Assembly (NCBI RefSeq): GCF_036245865.1
Contig: NZ_BTTW01000011.1
Coordinates: forward strand, 186,001 to 250,000
Length of the DNA: 64,000 nt
Direction: 5' to 3'
DNA from: Corallococcus caeni
GTDB taxonomy: Bacteria > Myxococcota > Myxococcia > Myxococcales > Myxococcaceae
The number at the start of each line of letters is the position of its first letter. Position 1 is the first letter of the stretch. The notes below the pieces were generated by a model that made no database searches, was not told the DNA's origin, and was given only the letters and a program-made list of their open reading frames with translations. Made by a program: the position numbers and the translations under genes. Shown piece by piece: positions 51,198 to 60,260 of this stretch.

Positions 51198-52484
51198 ATG
51201 AACCTGAAGCCCCTCTCGCGGGCCGTCCTGACGGCCGCGCTCGCCACCGGTCTGTCCGCCACCTCCGCCTGGGCCGTCACGCCCGTCCGCGCTCCGGCGT
51301 CCACCGCCGGGAAGCCCACCGCCGAAGCGAAGCCCTCCGTGAAGGCCGAGCCCGCGAAGCCCACCGGCACGCCCGCGGGGCAGGGCGCGCAGGCGCAGGG
51401 CCAGGACGCGCAGGTGCAGGCTCAGGGCGCGCGGCCCGAAATCGAAGTGGCCTTCGTGCTGGACACGACGGGGTCCATGGGCGGCCTGCTGGAGGGCGCG
51501 AAGCAGAAGATCTTCTCCATCGCGTCGCGCATCGCGAAGGGCAAGCCCACGCCGCACCTCAAGGTGGCGCTGGTGGCGTACCGGGACGTGGGGGACGCCT
51601 ACGTGACGAAGCGCTTCGAGCTGAGCGACGACATGGACTCCATGTTCGCGGAGCTGCGCAAGCTGGAGGCGAACGGGGGCGGGGACTTCCCGGAGCATGT
51701 GGGGCGCGGCCTGGGAGAGGCCGTGTCGCTGCTCAAGTGGAGCCAGGACCGCGAGGTGATGAAGGTCGTCTTCCTGGTGGGCGACGCGCCCCCCGCCGAG
51801 CGCGAGGCCGCCTGGGACTTCAAGCTGTGGTCCAAGCGCGCGAAGGAGCGCCACATCGTGGTGAACACGGTGCGCTGCGGCGCGGACAGCTCCACCGAGG
51901 AGTCCTGGCGCTACGTGGCGAAGCTGACGGACGGCACGTTCGACTCCATCGACGCGTCTGGCGGCATGGTGGCGGTGGCCACGCCCTATGACGCGGAGCT
52001 GTCGCGCGTGAACGCGGAGCTGGCGTCGAAGACGCTCTATGGCGGCCGCAAGGAGGTCCGGGAGATGAACCTCGCCCGCTCGGAGGCGACCAAGGGCATG
52101 GCCGCGGAGGCCGTCGCGGACCGCATCAGCTACATGAAGAAGAGCCGGGGCGCGGGCATGAGCGCTCCCAGCGCCGCGGCGGTGAGCAGCGCGCCCGTGG
52201 CTGTCGGCGGCGCGGTGGACCTCTTGGAGAAGCCGGCCGCGCTCGACACCCTCAAGGACGACGAGCTGCCCCAGGAGCTCAAGGGCCTCAAGAAGGAGGA
52301 GCAGGCCGCGAAGGTGAAGCAGCTGGCCGCCGAGCGCAAGGTGCTGGAGGAGAAGGTCGCGAAGCTCGCCACCGAGCGCGACCAGTGGCTCGCGAAGAAC
52401 GCGTCCACCAAGGAGGACGCCTTCGACGCCAACGTGATGAAGAGCGTGAAGGCCCAGGCCGCGAAGTTCGGCGTCGCGTACTGA
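51198..52484 (+). CDS. Exported VWA-domain protein
   Basis: Predicted protein of 428 residues. The signal peptide ends near TSAWA, followed by a Pro/Ala/Gln-rich spacer. The VWA domain starts at residue ~85 with an intact MIDAS DTTGS (Asp89) and later VFLVGDAPP. The C-terminal half is rich in Lys/Glu/Ala (ELKGLKKEEQAAKVKQLAAE) and probably a coiled coil. GGAG lies before ATG 51198. It is not related in layout to the TSP3 paralogues at the left end. Partners unknown. Confidence 0.78.
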   Translation: MNLKPLSRAVLTAALATGLSATSAWAVTPVRAPASTAGKPTAEAKPSVKAEPAKPTGTPAGQGAQAQGQDAQVQAQGARPEIEVAFVLDTTGSMGGLLEGAKQKIFSIASRIAKGKPTPHLKVALVAYRDVGDAYVTKRFELSDDMDSMFAELRKLEANGGGDFPEHVGRGLGEAVSLLKWSQDREVMKVVFLVGDAPPAEREAAWDFKLWSKRAKERHIVVNTVRCGADSSTEESWRYVAKLTDGTFDSIDASGGMVAVATPYDAELSRVNAELASKTLYGGRKEVREMNLARSEATKGMAAEAVADRISYMKKSRGAGMSAPSAAAVSSAPVAVGGAVDLLEKPAALDTLKDDELPQELKGLKKEEQAAKVKQLAAERKVLEEKVAKLATERDQWLAKNASTKEDAFDANVMKSVKAQAAKFGVAY

Positions 52485-52489
52485 GTGAG

Positions 52490-54154
52490 CTACTCGCGCG
52501 TCACCGCGCGCAGCACGACCTCCCGGCGCTGCTCCAGCAGGCGCATCGCCAGGGGGCGCGTCGCCAGGTAGACGCCGAAGTGGAGCACGGCGAAGGCGGC
52601 GATGAAGGCCACGGACTGCCAGCCCGGCCCGTCCTTCCCCGCCGCCCGCAGCGCATGGCCAAACGGCATGCAGCCCACGCTGGCCGCGAGGATGCCCAGC
52701 ATGGACGCGGTGAGGGGGACGCGGTCGCGCCGCTTGAGGCTCGCGTGGAACTTCACCGGGAAGTACAGCGACAGGAAGTTGCCCGCGGCCAGCAGCATGG
52801 GCACCACCGCCGCTACCGCGACCATGGCGCACAGGAAGTCCACGAGCGTGCCCGAGCCGAAGTACACCCGGTAGAAGGCGCCCACCAGCACCGCCATCCC
52901 CAGCGCCGCCACGCCCTGCACCCGGTTCTTCGCGCGCAGCACGTCCGCCAGGCTCATGGGCGCCGCCAGGAACACCGCGAAGCCGTGCCCGTCATACGCG
53001 AACGTGTTCTGGGAGAACGTGGACGCGATGACCACCGCGCCGTAGATGCTCAGGCCGCCCATCACCCACGCATCCGCGCTGCCGCCCAAGAGGTACACGA
53101 AGAGGTCCCGGCCGGAGAGCAGCTTCAGCAGGATGGCCAGGATGAAGGGCACCGCCGCCAGGAGCCGCGCGCGAGGGTTGCGCCACAGGTCCAGCACCTC
53201 GCGCCGCAAGAGGGTGTCGAAGCGCGAGCCCGTGGTGGCGAAGGGGTCGCTGTCCTTCCCGTCCCCCCGGTCGCCGCCGGAGCGGCCTCCCGCCTGCCGG
53301 TGGAAGCGCATCAGGAGCGCGTACGCCACCGTCATGCCCATGGCGGTGAAGAACAGGAGCCCGAAGGCCTCCAGCAGCGCGATGCCCACGCGCCCGTGCG
53401 CGAGCTGCCCCAGGCCGTCCCCGAAGAAGCCCGGCGGCACCTGGCTGAGCGCCACCGCCGCGTTGATGATGAGGCTCATGTCCAGCGCGCCCACGCCCGC
53501 CTCGCCCACGCTGGTGAGCCACGACGTGTCGATGGGCGGGATGAACGATGCGGCCACGAGGAACGCCACCATGCCGCCGCCCATGATGCGCGCGCTGTGC
53601 TTCGCCCTCAGCACGTTGATGACCGTGTAGAGGCCCACCCGGCTCCACGCCGCGCAGAAGAGCGCGAACAGCACGTAGAGCACCGCCGCCAGCCACGGCG
53701 CCGCCAGCCGGTGGCGCGACGCATAGCCCACCGCCGCGCCGGTGAGGGGCGCGTAGAACACCAGCGCGCGCGGCTCGAAGAGGCTCGCCACCGTGGAGCC
53801 CATCAACAGCCGGAACGGCGAGATGGGGAACGCCGCGTAGCGCGACAGCTCGGAATGATCATCCACGCCCGCGGACAACAGCGGCCACGTCACCCACGTG
53901 GCGGCGGTGACGAAGCACAGCAGGTTGAGGATGAAGTACGGCCACACGTTGCTGTGGACGATGAGCGGCAGCCGCATCAGCTTGAAGAAGCTCAGGCCCA
54001 GCAGCACGCCGGGCGCGCTGGAGCCCATGAACGCCGCCACCGCGAGCAGGCGGCTCTTGCCCGGGCCCTGGTTGAGGCCCAGGTGCAGGCGCAGGCCCCA
54101 GAGGAGCAGCAGGTGCTGGAAGAAGCCGGGGACGGGCGGGCGCGGGCGGCTCAC
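52490..54154 (-). CDS. ABC exporter membrane subunit (ABC-2-like)
   Basis: Predicted 554-residue inner-membrane protein with about a dozen hydrophobic segments (for example LVLGLSFFKLM-type, ALVFYAPLTGAAVGY, FLILAILLKLLSG-type). It is encoded right after the ATPase and its GTG start overlaps the ATPase stop (GTGA). Together they form one transporter. The substrate cannot be told from sequence; ABC-2 systems export lipids, polysaccharides or drugs. The gene is convergent with the VWA gene, leaving 5 bases. Confidence 0.78.
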   Translation of the reverse strand: MSRPRPPVPGFFQHLLLLWGLRLHLGLNQGPGKSRLLAVAAFMGSSAPGVLLGLSFFKLMRLPLIVHSNVWPYFILNLLCFVTAATWVTWPLLSAGVDDHSELSRYAAFPISPFRLLMGSTVASLFEPRALVFYAPLTGAAVGYASRHRLAAPWLAAVLYVLFALFCAAWSRVGLYTVINVLRAKHSARIMGGGMVAFLVAASFIPPIDTSWLTSVGEAGVGALDMSLIINAAVALSQVPPGFFGDGLGQLAHGRVGIALLEAFGLLFFTAMGMTVAYALLMRFHRQAGGRSGGDRGDGKDSDPFATTGSRFDTLLRREVLDLWRNPRARLLAAVPFILAILLKLLSGRDLFVYLLGGSADAWVMGGLSIYGAVVIASTFSQNTFAYDGHGFAVFLAAPMSLADVLRAKNRVQGVAALGMAVLVGAFYRVYFGSGTLVDFLCAMVAVAAVVPMLLAAGNFLSLYFPVKFHASLKRRDRVPLTASMLGILAASVGCMPFGHALRAAGKDGPGWQSVAFIAAFAVLHFGVYLATRPLAMRLLEQRREVVLRAVTRE

Positions 54155-54993
54155 GCGGACTCCCGGCGCAGCGGCACCACGTTCGCGGCCGGCTCCGCGT
54201 AGAACGACAGCTTCGCGTTGCGCGCGGCGGGCACGGCGATCAGCTTCTCGAACACCGCCTCCAGCGTGGCCGCGCCGTGGCGCTGGCGGAGCTGCTCCAC
54301 CGGGCCTTGATCCAGCATGCGCCCGCCCCGGATGACGCCCGCGTGCGTGGCCAGCCGCTCTGCGATCTCCAGCACGTGCGTGGTGAGCAGCAGCGTCACG
54401 CCCCGGCGGGACAGCTCACGCAAGAGCTCCCGGATCACGCCCGCGGCGAGCACGTCGATGCCCTCGAAGGGCTCATCCAGCAGCACCAGCTCCGGCGCGT
54501 GGATGAGCGCCGCGGCGATGGCCAGCCGGCGGCGCATGCCCTTGGAGTACTCCGACACCAGCGCGCCGGCCTTGTACGTGAGCTCCGTCAGCTCCAGGAG
54601 CTCCACCGCGCGCGCCGCGGCCTGGGCGCCGTCCAGCCCGTACATGCGCGCGCAGAAGGTGAGGTACTGGCGGCCGGTGAGGCGCTCGAAGAGGCTCAGC
54701 TCCTCCGGCACCACGCCCACGCGCTGCTTCACCTCCAGGGGCTTCGCCACGGCGTCCACGCCGAGCATGCGGATGGAGCCCTGGTCGGGCCCGTACACGC
54801 CGGTGAGCAGCGCGATGGAGGTGGACTTGCCGGCGCCGTTGGGGCCGAGGAACGCGTAGAAGGCGCCCCGGGGAATCTGAAGCTCCAGGCCGTCCAGCGC
54901 GGTGAAGGTGCCGAAGCGCTTGACGAGGCCACGAGCGTCGATGGCCAGCTCGGCCGGTTCTGCGGAGGAGGGGGGCGTCATGAAGGACGCCAT
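54151..54993 (-). CDS. ABC transporter ATP-binding subunit
   Basis: Predicted 280-residue ATPase. Walker A GPNGAGKST, signature YSKGMRRRL and Walker B LVLLDEPFEGID are all intact, and the H-loop is TTHVLE. The signature is YSKGM rather than LSGGQ, as is common in the ABC-2/NatA group. The start is ATG 54993, 9 bases after GGAGG; ATG 54981 is an alternative. Paired with the permease encoded at 52490-54154. Confidence 0.9.
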   Translation of the reverse strand: MASFMTPPSSAEPAELAIDARGLVKRFGTFTALDGLELQIPRGAFYAFLGPNGAGKSTSIALLTGVYGPDQGSIRMLGVDAVAKPLEVKQRVGVVPEELSLFERLTGRQYLTFCARMYGLDGAQAAARAVELLELTELTYKAGALVSEYSKGMRRRLAIAAALIHAPELVLLDEPFEGIDVLAAGVIRELLRELSRRGVTLLLTTHVLEIAERLATHAGVIRGGRMLDQGPVEQLRQRHGAATLEAVFEKLIAVPAARNAKLSFYAEPAANVVPLRRESA

Positions 54994-55066
54994 CACACCA
55001 TGCCTCCAGGGGCCGCCCACAATCCTCGGGTTGACGGATGGTGCGGCCTGACGGGCGCTTCCCGAC

Positions 55067-55447
55067 TCAGTGCACCATGGCCACCTCCGGCGGCCCGACG
55101 ATCTGCTGCACGGTGGTGCGCACCTTGTCCAGGTCCACCGGCTTGGAGATGTAGCCGGCGGCGCCCACGAGCTCCGCCTCCCACTCGAAGCCGTAGCCGG
55201 AGATGATGATGATGGGCAGGTTGCGCGCCCGCGGCATCTTCTTGAGCGCGTCCAGCAGGCCCCAGCCGCTCATGACGGGCATGCGCAGGTCCAGCAGCAC
55301 GGCGCCCGGGATGTCGTCCTCGAGAAGATCCAACGCCTCGCGGCCGTTCTTGGCCTCGATGGTGGCATACCCCATCTCCTGGAGGGCATCGCAGATGAGC
55401 GTGCGGTGACTCGCGTCGTCGTCGACGACCAGGATGAAGTTCGACAT
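55067..55447 (-). CDS. Single-domain response regulator
   Basis: Predicted protein of 126 residues, a lone receiver domain (CheY/DivK size). The acidic pocket is VVDDD, phosphoacceptor Asp53 is in VLLDLRMP, the switch is IIISG and the Lys is in ISKPV. It has no output domain, so it must act on another protein. No kinase gene lies next to it. GAGG lies about 10 bases before ATG 55447. Confidence 0.9.
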   Translation of the reverse strand: MSNFILVVDDDASHRTLICDALQEMGYATIEAKNGREALDLLEDDIPGAVLLDLRMPVMSGWGLLDALKKMPRARNLPIIIISGYGFEWEAELVGAAGYISKPVDLDKVRTTVQQIVGPPEVAMVH

Positions 55448-55547
55448 GGGCAGGAGCCTCTGGAGTGGCGGCGTCTTCGGGGACCGCGATTCTATGGGGT
55501 CGAAGATGGGAATGCCCCCCTCATTGCGGAAGGGGCTTCGTTTCTTT

Positions 55548-56540
55548 TCAACACTCCGCGTAGAGGGACAGCGTGTTGCCGCCCAGCACGCCCGCGAGCG
55601 CGGCCTCGTCCAACCCCAGCCCGGCCAGCGCCCGGAGCTCCCGGTCCCACGCATAGGGGATGTTGGGGAAGTCCGTCCCGTAGAGGACGCGCCCGGGCCG
55701 CACCTCCAGCGCCTTCCTGGGCAGGGGCACGGGGAAGTAGCCGCCCACCGCCATGGTGGTGTCCAGCCAGAGCGTGTCGTACCGCTCCAGCAGGCGCGCG
55801 TACGCGTCGAACTCGTCCGCCCCCAGGTGCGGCACGCACAGCTTCAGCGTGGGATGATCCTTCAGCACGCGCTCCACGCGCTCCGCGCTACAGAGCTGAT
55901 GCGGATCCACCGGGTACTGGGGACTGGACGGCTCCCGCCCTGAGTGCATCACGAGCGGCTTCCCCGCCCGCGCGCACGCCGCGTAGAGCTCGTGCAGCTG
56001 GGGCGCGTCCGGGGAGAAGGCCTGCACGTGGCAGTGCAGCTTCACGCCCCTCAGGCCCAGGGCGAACGCCTCCTCCAGGATGGCGACGGCGTCGGGCTCG
56101 CCCGGGTACACGGTGCCAAGGCCGATGACGCGGGGCTCGGCCTTCGCGACTTCCGCCACGTAGGCGTTGAGGGCGCGCGCCATGCCCGGCTTGTGGGCGT
56201 AGTGCAGGGCGACCACGCGCTCGACGCCCCGGGACAGCAGGAAGGACACCACCTGGGGCGTGTGCAGCTTGTAGCGGATGGGCCAGCCGTACCGGTCGAA
56301 CCAGCGCCACACGGCCTCGAAGACGCGGTCGGGGAACAGGTGCACGTGCGCGTCCACGACGGGCGGCAGGCCGGGGTCCACGCGGGGCCCTTCCTCGTCC
56401 GCCAGCGCGGGCATGGGCATCTGGATGCCCTGCTCCCGCCAGGACGGCGCTGGCGAGGACGCCAGGCACGGCACGGGCGCGTCGTCGTCCTCGTGCGTGT
56501 GCGGAGGCCCGTGGCCCGGGGGCTCCCGGGGAGCCGTCAT
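55548..56540 (-). CDS. TIM-barrel amidohydrolase (amidohydrolase 2 family)
   Basis: Predicted protein of 330 residues. The metal-binding start VVDAHVHLFPD is followed by GVKLHCHVQAFS, LVMHSGREP and GTDFPNIPYAWDRE, the layout of decarboxylase/amidohydrolase family 2. The N-terminal ~45 residues are polar and probably disordered. The substrate is unknown. ATG 56540 overlaps the stop of the small gene upstream (ATGA). Confidence 0.82.
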   Translation of the reverse strand: MTAPREPPGHGPPHTHEDDDAPVPCLASSPAPSWREQGIQMPMPALADEEGPRVDPGLPPVVDAHVHLFPDRVFEAVWRWFDRYGWPIRYKLHTPQVVSFLLSRGVERVVALHYAHKPGMARALNAYVAEVAKAEPRVIGLGTVYPGEPDAVAILEEAFALGLRGVKLHCHVQAFSPDAPQLHELYAACARAGKPLVMHSGREPSSPQYPVDPHQLCSAERVERVLKDHPTLKLCVPHLGADEFDAYARLLERYDTLWLDTTMAVGGYFPVPLPRKALEVRPGRVLYGTDFPNIPYAWDRELRALAGLGLDEAALAGVLGGNTLSLYAEC

Positions 56541-56779
56541 CCGCCCGTGCCCGGGCCGGAGGGCTTCTTCGCGTCCTCCTCGTCGTCCAGGCGCCGCAGG
56601 TAGCTGTTGTGCGCGTAACCCTGGCGCTCCAGCCGCTGCGCCTCGATGGCGTCCGCGACCTTCGAACACACCTGGCCGAGCATGCGCAGGGACTCGGCGA
56701 TCAACCGCTCCGCGTGATCCTGCGCGTTGGCGGACGGAATGATGGGACGGTCGCGTCGGAACGGCAGGGGCAACTTCAT
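56537..56779 (-). CDS. Small hypothetical protein
   Basis: Predicted protein of 80 residues. It is helical in the middle (NAQDHAERLIAESLRMLGQVCS) and ends in a charged, Gly-rich tail. The stop overlaps the amidohydrolase start, suggesting co-translation. The start at ATG 56779 follows no strong ribosome site. No family recognised. Confidence 0.6.
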   Translation of the reverse strand: MKLPLPFRRDRPIIPSANAQDHAERLIAESLRMLGQVCSKVADAIEAQRLERQGYAHNSYLRRLDDEEDAKKPSGPGTGG

Positions 56780-56894
56780 CCGCTGGAATCTAAGGGATGC
56801 CCCTCCCGCCTGCCACGCGTCAGTCCCGCCCCGTCCCCCCGGCCGCCCCACCCGGGCGGCCCGGTTCACGGAGTGTTGACAGCGCGACGCGGCA

Positions 56895-56910
56895 TTGGAC
56901 CCCGGTCCAA
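56895..56910. promoter_or_regulatory. Operator-like palindrome
   Basis: TTGGACC and GGTCCAA are exact reverse complements around CC. It sits in the AT-richer divergent region, about 130 bases upstream of the predicted -35 of the small gene at 57104. It could be a binding site for a dimeric regulator. Confidence 0.4.
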
Positions 56911-57040
56911 GTTAACCGCGTTGACAGTGTTCCAGTTTACATTTTGCGCGGGCCCGGCCGCCGCGGCCCCCCTGGGCATGCCCAGGAGTGTTGGCAAGTG
57001 CCTGGAATTCCGAAGGGTTTACGAATTTTCAAACGGGGGG

Positions 57041-57069
57041 ATGACAGCGCCGGGATTCGCCTCTACATT
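57041..57069 (+). promoter_or_regulatory. Predicted housekeeping promoter of the small gene at 57104
   Basis: ATGACA (57041-57046) and TACATT (57064-57069) are separated by exactly 17 bases and match the sigma70 consensus at 5/6 and 4/6 positions. Transcription would start near 57076, leaving a leader of about 28 bases that contains AGAGGT 8 bases before the ATG. Confidence 0.45.
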
Positions 57070-57103
57070 GCTTCCGTCGGATTTCACTCAAGAGGTGCTG
57101 CGC

Positions 57104-57379
57104 ATGGCTTACGACGGCGAGCTTGTGAAGATGCAGAACGGTCGCTGGGCGCGGTTCCAGCGTTGCCAGGTGTACCGGCCGGGCGTGGCGGACGCCGGTG
57201 AGACCATGCTTCTGATCGCGGTGGAGCTGGAGGAGCGCTACCAGCAGCTGCTCGACGAGGCGGCGGATTCCCTCGCGGAGTACCGCTCCCAGGGCGTGCC
57301 CGTGCAGGTGCGGCTGGCGCCGGACGCGCAGGGCCTCACCCTGCACCCGGAGGCCCCTGCCTCCGCGTCGATGAACTAG
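57104..57379 (+). CDS. Small hypothetical protein
   Basis: Predicted soluble protein of 91 residues. AGAGGT precedes ATG 57104. It has a short beta start (YDGELVKMQNGRWARFQRCQVY), a helix (MLLIAVELEERYQQLLDEAADSLAEYRSQG is the approximate helical zone, positions ~35-64) and a beta end. No family is recognised. The gene has its own predicted promoter and terminator, so it looks like a real monocistronic gene. Confidence 0.68.
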   Translation: MAYDGELVKMQNGRWARFQRCQVYRPGVADAGETMLLIAVELEERYQQLLDEAADSLAEYRSQGVPVQVRLAPDAQGLTLHPEAPASASMN

Positions 57380-57411
57380 GCCCCCTCCCCGGGGTCACAG
57401 GTTGTAAAGCC

Positions 57412-57443
57412 ACGGGCTCCGCGCTTCACTGCGTGGGGCCCGT
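57412..57443 (+). terminator. Hairpin terminator of the small gene at 57104
   Basis: ACGGGCTCCGCGC pairs with GCGTGGGGCCCGT (two wobble pairs) around the loop TTCACT, giving a 13-bp stem 32 bases after the stop. CGCATTTAC follows, a short T-run. On the other strand GGCTTTACAAC follows, so it may also serve the convergent tatD-type gene. Confidence 0.6.
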
Positions 57444-57527
57444 CGCATTTACAGCGCTGACACGGCCGGGGGCGCGTCCACTTTTCAACGCACCGCGCTC
57501 CACCCGCACGGCGCGCGAATGGCGCGC

Positions 57528-58310
57528 TCAGTCGTGGATCTGGAAGAAGCGGGCGGCGTTGTCCCGGGTGACCCGCCGGACGATGCGCTCGGACAGCTTC
57601 GCCTTGCCCAGGAGGTTCGCCGTGCGCGCGAGCCCCAGGATGTCGCCCGCGCCGTCGCCCGCGTCCGAGTCCAGCACCAGCCGCTCGCTGCCCAGCCGCC
57701 GCACCAGGGCCACCGCCCGGTCCGCCTGGAGGGCCTCCGGGTGCAGGGTGAGCCCGGCCCAGTGGCCCACCTCCAGGATGGTCCGCACGGTGCGCGCGTT
57801 GGCGTGGTCCACCAGCACGCGTGACGGCAGCACGCCGGACTGGCGCAGGAGCGTGAGGATGCGCCGCGTGTGGCGCTCCTTGTCCTTGAGCGGCGTGTGC
57901 ACCACCACGCGCAGCTTGAGCTGGCGGGCCAGGGCCAGCTGCTCCAGGAAGGCCTCTTCCTCCTCCTCGCCGCCCACGTGCAGCCCCGTCTCCCCCAGGG
58001 CCACCACCCGGCCGCCCTCGAAGTAGTCCGGCAGGTGGCTCAAGACCTCCGACAGCCCCCGGCGCGGGATGCAGCGCGGGTGCACGCCCAGGGCGGCCCA
58101 GGCACGGATGCCCAGCCGCTCCAGGCGCGGCAGCTGCTTCTCCACCAGCTGGTCGAAGTGCTGGCGCAGGGCCTTGGCCGTGGGCTCCGGGAAGTGGTGC
58201 GCCACCACCAGGGCCCGCTCCACGCCGAAGAAGCGCATGGACTCCAGGTCCTGGTCGGTCAGGGCCTCCGGGTGGAGGTGCGCATCGAAGAGCGGAATCG
58301 GCTCGGGCAC
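57528..58310 (-). CDS. TatD-family metal-dependent hydrolase / DNase
   Basis: Predicted protein of 260 residues, the usual TatD size. FDAHLHPE near the N-terminus, GETGLHVGGEEEEEAF, VVVHTPL, VDHAN and VLDSDAGDG supply the metal ligands of the TIM barrel. TatD enzymes are Mg-dependent DNases acting in DNA repair or turnover. I chose GTG 58310, which has AGGAGA about 10 bases upstream, and not the longer frame that runs into the upstream gene. Confidence 0.82.
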   Translation of the reverse strand: MPEPIPLFDAHLHPEALTDQDLESMRFFGVERALVVAHHFPEPTAKALRQHFDQLVEKQLPRLERLGIRAWAALGVHPRCIPRRGLSEVLSHLPDYFEGGRVVALGETGLHVGGEEEEEAFLEQLALARQLKLRVVVHTPLKDKERHTRRILTLLRQSGVLPSRVLVDHANARTVRTILEVGHWAGLTLHPEALQADRAVALVRRLGSERLVLDSDAGDGAGDILGLARTANLLGKAKLSERIVRRVTRDNAARFFQIHD

Positions 58311-58330
58311 GGGCTTGGGGTCTCCTGGCG

Positions 58331-60106
58331 TCAGTCCTGGCCCGTCGCGGCGCCCTCGTTGCGCGGGTCGCTGGAGGAATAGCGCAGGTTCGTGCGCGGG
58401 TCGCTGTAGACGGCCTCCGCGTCGCCCCAGCCGTCCACCCGGCGAACCTTGTGGCCCTTCGCCTCCAGCGCGGACAGCGTCGCCGGCTCCAGGCCCCACT
58501 TGTCCACCCACAGCTCGTCCGGGAGGTACTGGTGGTGCAGGCGGCCCGTGGCCACCGCGCGCGTCACGTCCATGCCGTGGTCCACCACGTTGCTGATGGC
58601 CTGGATGACGGTGGTGGGGATGGTGGAGCCGCCGGGGCTGCCCACCGCCAGCATCACCCGCTTCGGGTCCTCCTTCGCGAACACCAGCGTGGGCGACATG
58701 GAGGACAGGGGCACCTTGCCGGCCTGGATGGCGTTGGGCTCCCCGGTGACGAGCCCGTACGCGTTGGGCACGCCCGGCTGCGCGGCGAAGTCGTCCATCT
58801 GATCATTGAGGAGCACGCCGGTGCCCTTCGCCACGAGGCACGAGCCGAAGCTGTAGTTGACCGTGGTCGTCATCGCCACCGCGTTGCCGTCCTTGTCGAT
58901 GACGGAGATGTGCGTGGTGTTCTTCCTCTCCGGCTCCGGCGTGAGGGGCCCCGCGTCCTTCCTCAGCGTGGAGGCCGGCCCGCCCGTCACCGGCGCCAGC
59001 AGCGACGCGCTGGCCGTGGCCTTCTTCGGGTCGATGCTCCCCGCCAGGTCCGCGAGGTGGCCGGGCGACGTCAGCCGCTCCAGCGGCACCTGCACGAAGG
59101 CCGGGTCACCCAGGTACTTCGCGCGGTCCACGTACGCGCGCCGCACCGCCTCCACGTAGAGGTGCAGCGACTCCGGGTCGCGGTAGGGCACGCCCTGCGG
59201 CCGCAGCTGCTGGAGCATGCCCAGCACCTGCACCACCGCCAGCCCGCCCGCGCTGGGCGGCGGCATGGTGAGGATGCGGTGGCCCCGGTAGGCCGTCTCC
59301 AGCGGCGCGGGGCTGCGCGTCCGGTACGCCGTCAGGTCCTCCTGCGTGAGCAGCCCGCCCGCGTCCTTCACCGTCTTCACCAGCGCCTGCGCCACCGGGC
59401 CCGAATAGAAGGCCTTCGCGCCGCCCTTGGCGACCCGCTCCAGCGTGCGCGCCAGGTCCGGCTGCTTGATGAGGTGCCCCAGCGGCGGCACGTCCGGCGT
59501 CCCCTGCGCGTTGGGCGTGAGGAAGATGCGCGCGGCCTCCGGGTCCTGGCGCAGGCACTCCGCCCGGCCCGTGGCCATCTGCTGGTACTTGGGCGTCACC
59601 CAGAAGCCCTGCTTCGCCAGCCGGATGGCCGGGGCCAGCACCACCGCGGGCTTGAGCTTGCCGTGCTTCGCGAGCAGCTCCAGGTAGCCCGCCACCGCGC
59701 CCGGCACCGCCACGCTCAGGGCGCCGTCCGTGGACAGCCCCGGCACCAGCGCGCCGTCCTTGAGGTACATGTCGCGCGAGGCGCCCTTCGGAGCCACCTC
59801 CCGGAAGTCCAGCACCTGGGTGCCACCCGACTTCGCGTCGTGCACCAGCGCGAACCCGCCGCCGCCCACCCCGGAGTGGTAGGGCCCCACCACCGCCGCC
59901 ACGAACGCCGCCGCCACCGCCGCGTCCACCGCGTTGCCGCCCTTCTCCAACATCTGGAGCGCGGCCTCGCTCGCGGGCGGATACGCCGTGGCCACCGCAC
60001 CCCCCCGGTAGGGCCGTGCCGCACCCGCCTGGGCCGCCACCAGCAACACCGCGAGTCCCAGCGCGCGGAACGACGTACGTCCCGCGGCCCCCATGTGTGC
60101 TTTCAT
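58331..60106 (-). CDS. ggt: Gamma-glutamyltranspeptidase
   Basis: Predicted exported enzyme of 591 residues, a typical length, that cleaves gamma-glutamyl bonds of glutathione and related peptides. The signal peptide ends near QAGAARP. The proenzyme self-cleaves before Thr397 in KNTTHISVID; other landmarks are GGFALVHD, MPPPSAGG, LNDQMDDF and SPGGSTIPTTV. ATG 60106 is preferred over GTG 60109. The tatD-type gene starts 20 bases past its stop, so they may share a transcript. Confidence 0.93.
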   Translation of the reverse strand: MKAHMGAAGRTSFRALGLAVLLVAAQAGAARPYRGGAVATAYPPASEAALQMLEKGGNAVDAAVAAAFVAAVVGPYHSGVGGGGFALVHDAKSGGTQVLDFREVAPKGASRDMYLKDGALVPGLSTDGALSVAVPGAVAGYLELLAKHGKLKPAVVLAPAIRLAKQGFWVTPKYQQMATGRAECLRQDPEAARIFLTPNAQGTPDVPPLGHLIKQPDLARTLERVAKGGAKAFYSGPVAQALVKTVKDAGGLLTQEDLTAYRTRSPAPLETAYRGHRILTMPPPSAGGLAVVQVLGMLQQLRPQGVPYRDPESLHLYVEAVRRAYVDRAKYLGDPAFVQVPLERLTSPGHLADLAGSIDPKKATASASLLAPVTGGPASTLRKDAGPLTPEPERKNTTHISVIDKDGNAVAMTTTVNYSFGSCLVAKGTGVLLNDQMDDFAAQPGVPNAYGLVTGEPNAIQAGKVPLSSMSPTLVFAKEDPKRVMLAVGSPGGSTIPTTVIQAISNVVDHGMDVTRAVATGRLHHQYLPDELWVDKWGLEPATLSALEAKGHKVRRVDGWGDAEAVYSDPRTNLRYSSSDPRNEGAATGQD

Positions 60107-60260
60107 CACCTGTGGACGCCTTTCCTTGTGATTTCCGGCCGTTCCCTAATGCACCATGCGCCGCGCCCGGACCAGGGTTTCAACCGGACAACATTTTTTT
60201 CCTTGGATTGTGAGCAGAGGCGGGGCAGGCTTGCTCCATGTGCAGCAACGGGCGGTGCTT

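Larger units (their letters stand above)
56780..57103. other. 324-bp divergent region with lower GC, a dyad and a promoter
   Basis: No coding frame is convincing. The stretch 56870-57070 is clearly richer in A and T than its surroundings. It holds a perfect dyad TTGGACC-CC-GGTCCAA (56895-56910), flanked by TTGACA at 56876-56881 and 56921-56926, neither with a well-placed -10. A better promoter lies at 57041-57069. Confidence 0.45.

Noticed and set aside
56876-56926. Two TTGACA hexamers as housekeeping promoters
   Set aside because: No acceptable -10 is found 16-18 bases downstream of either one.
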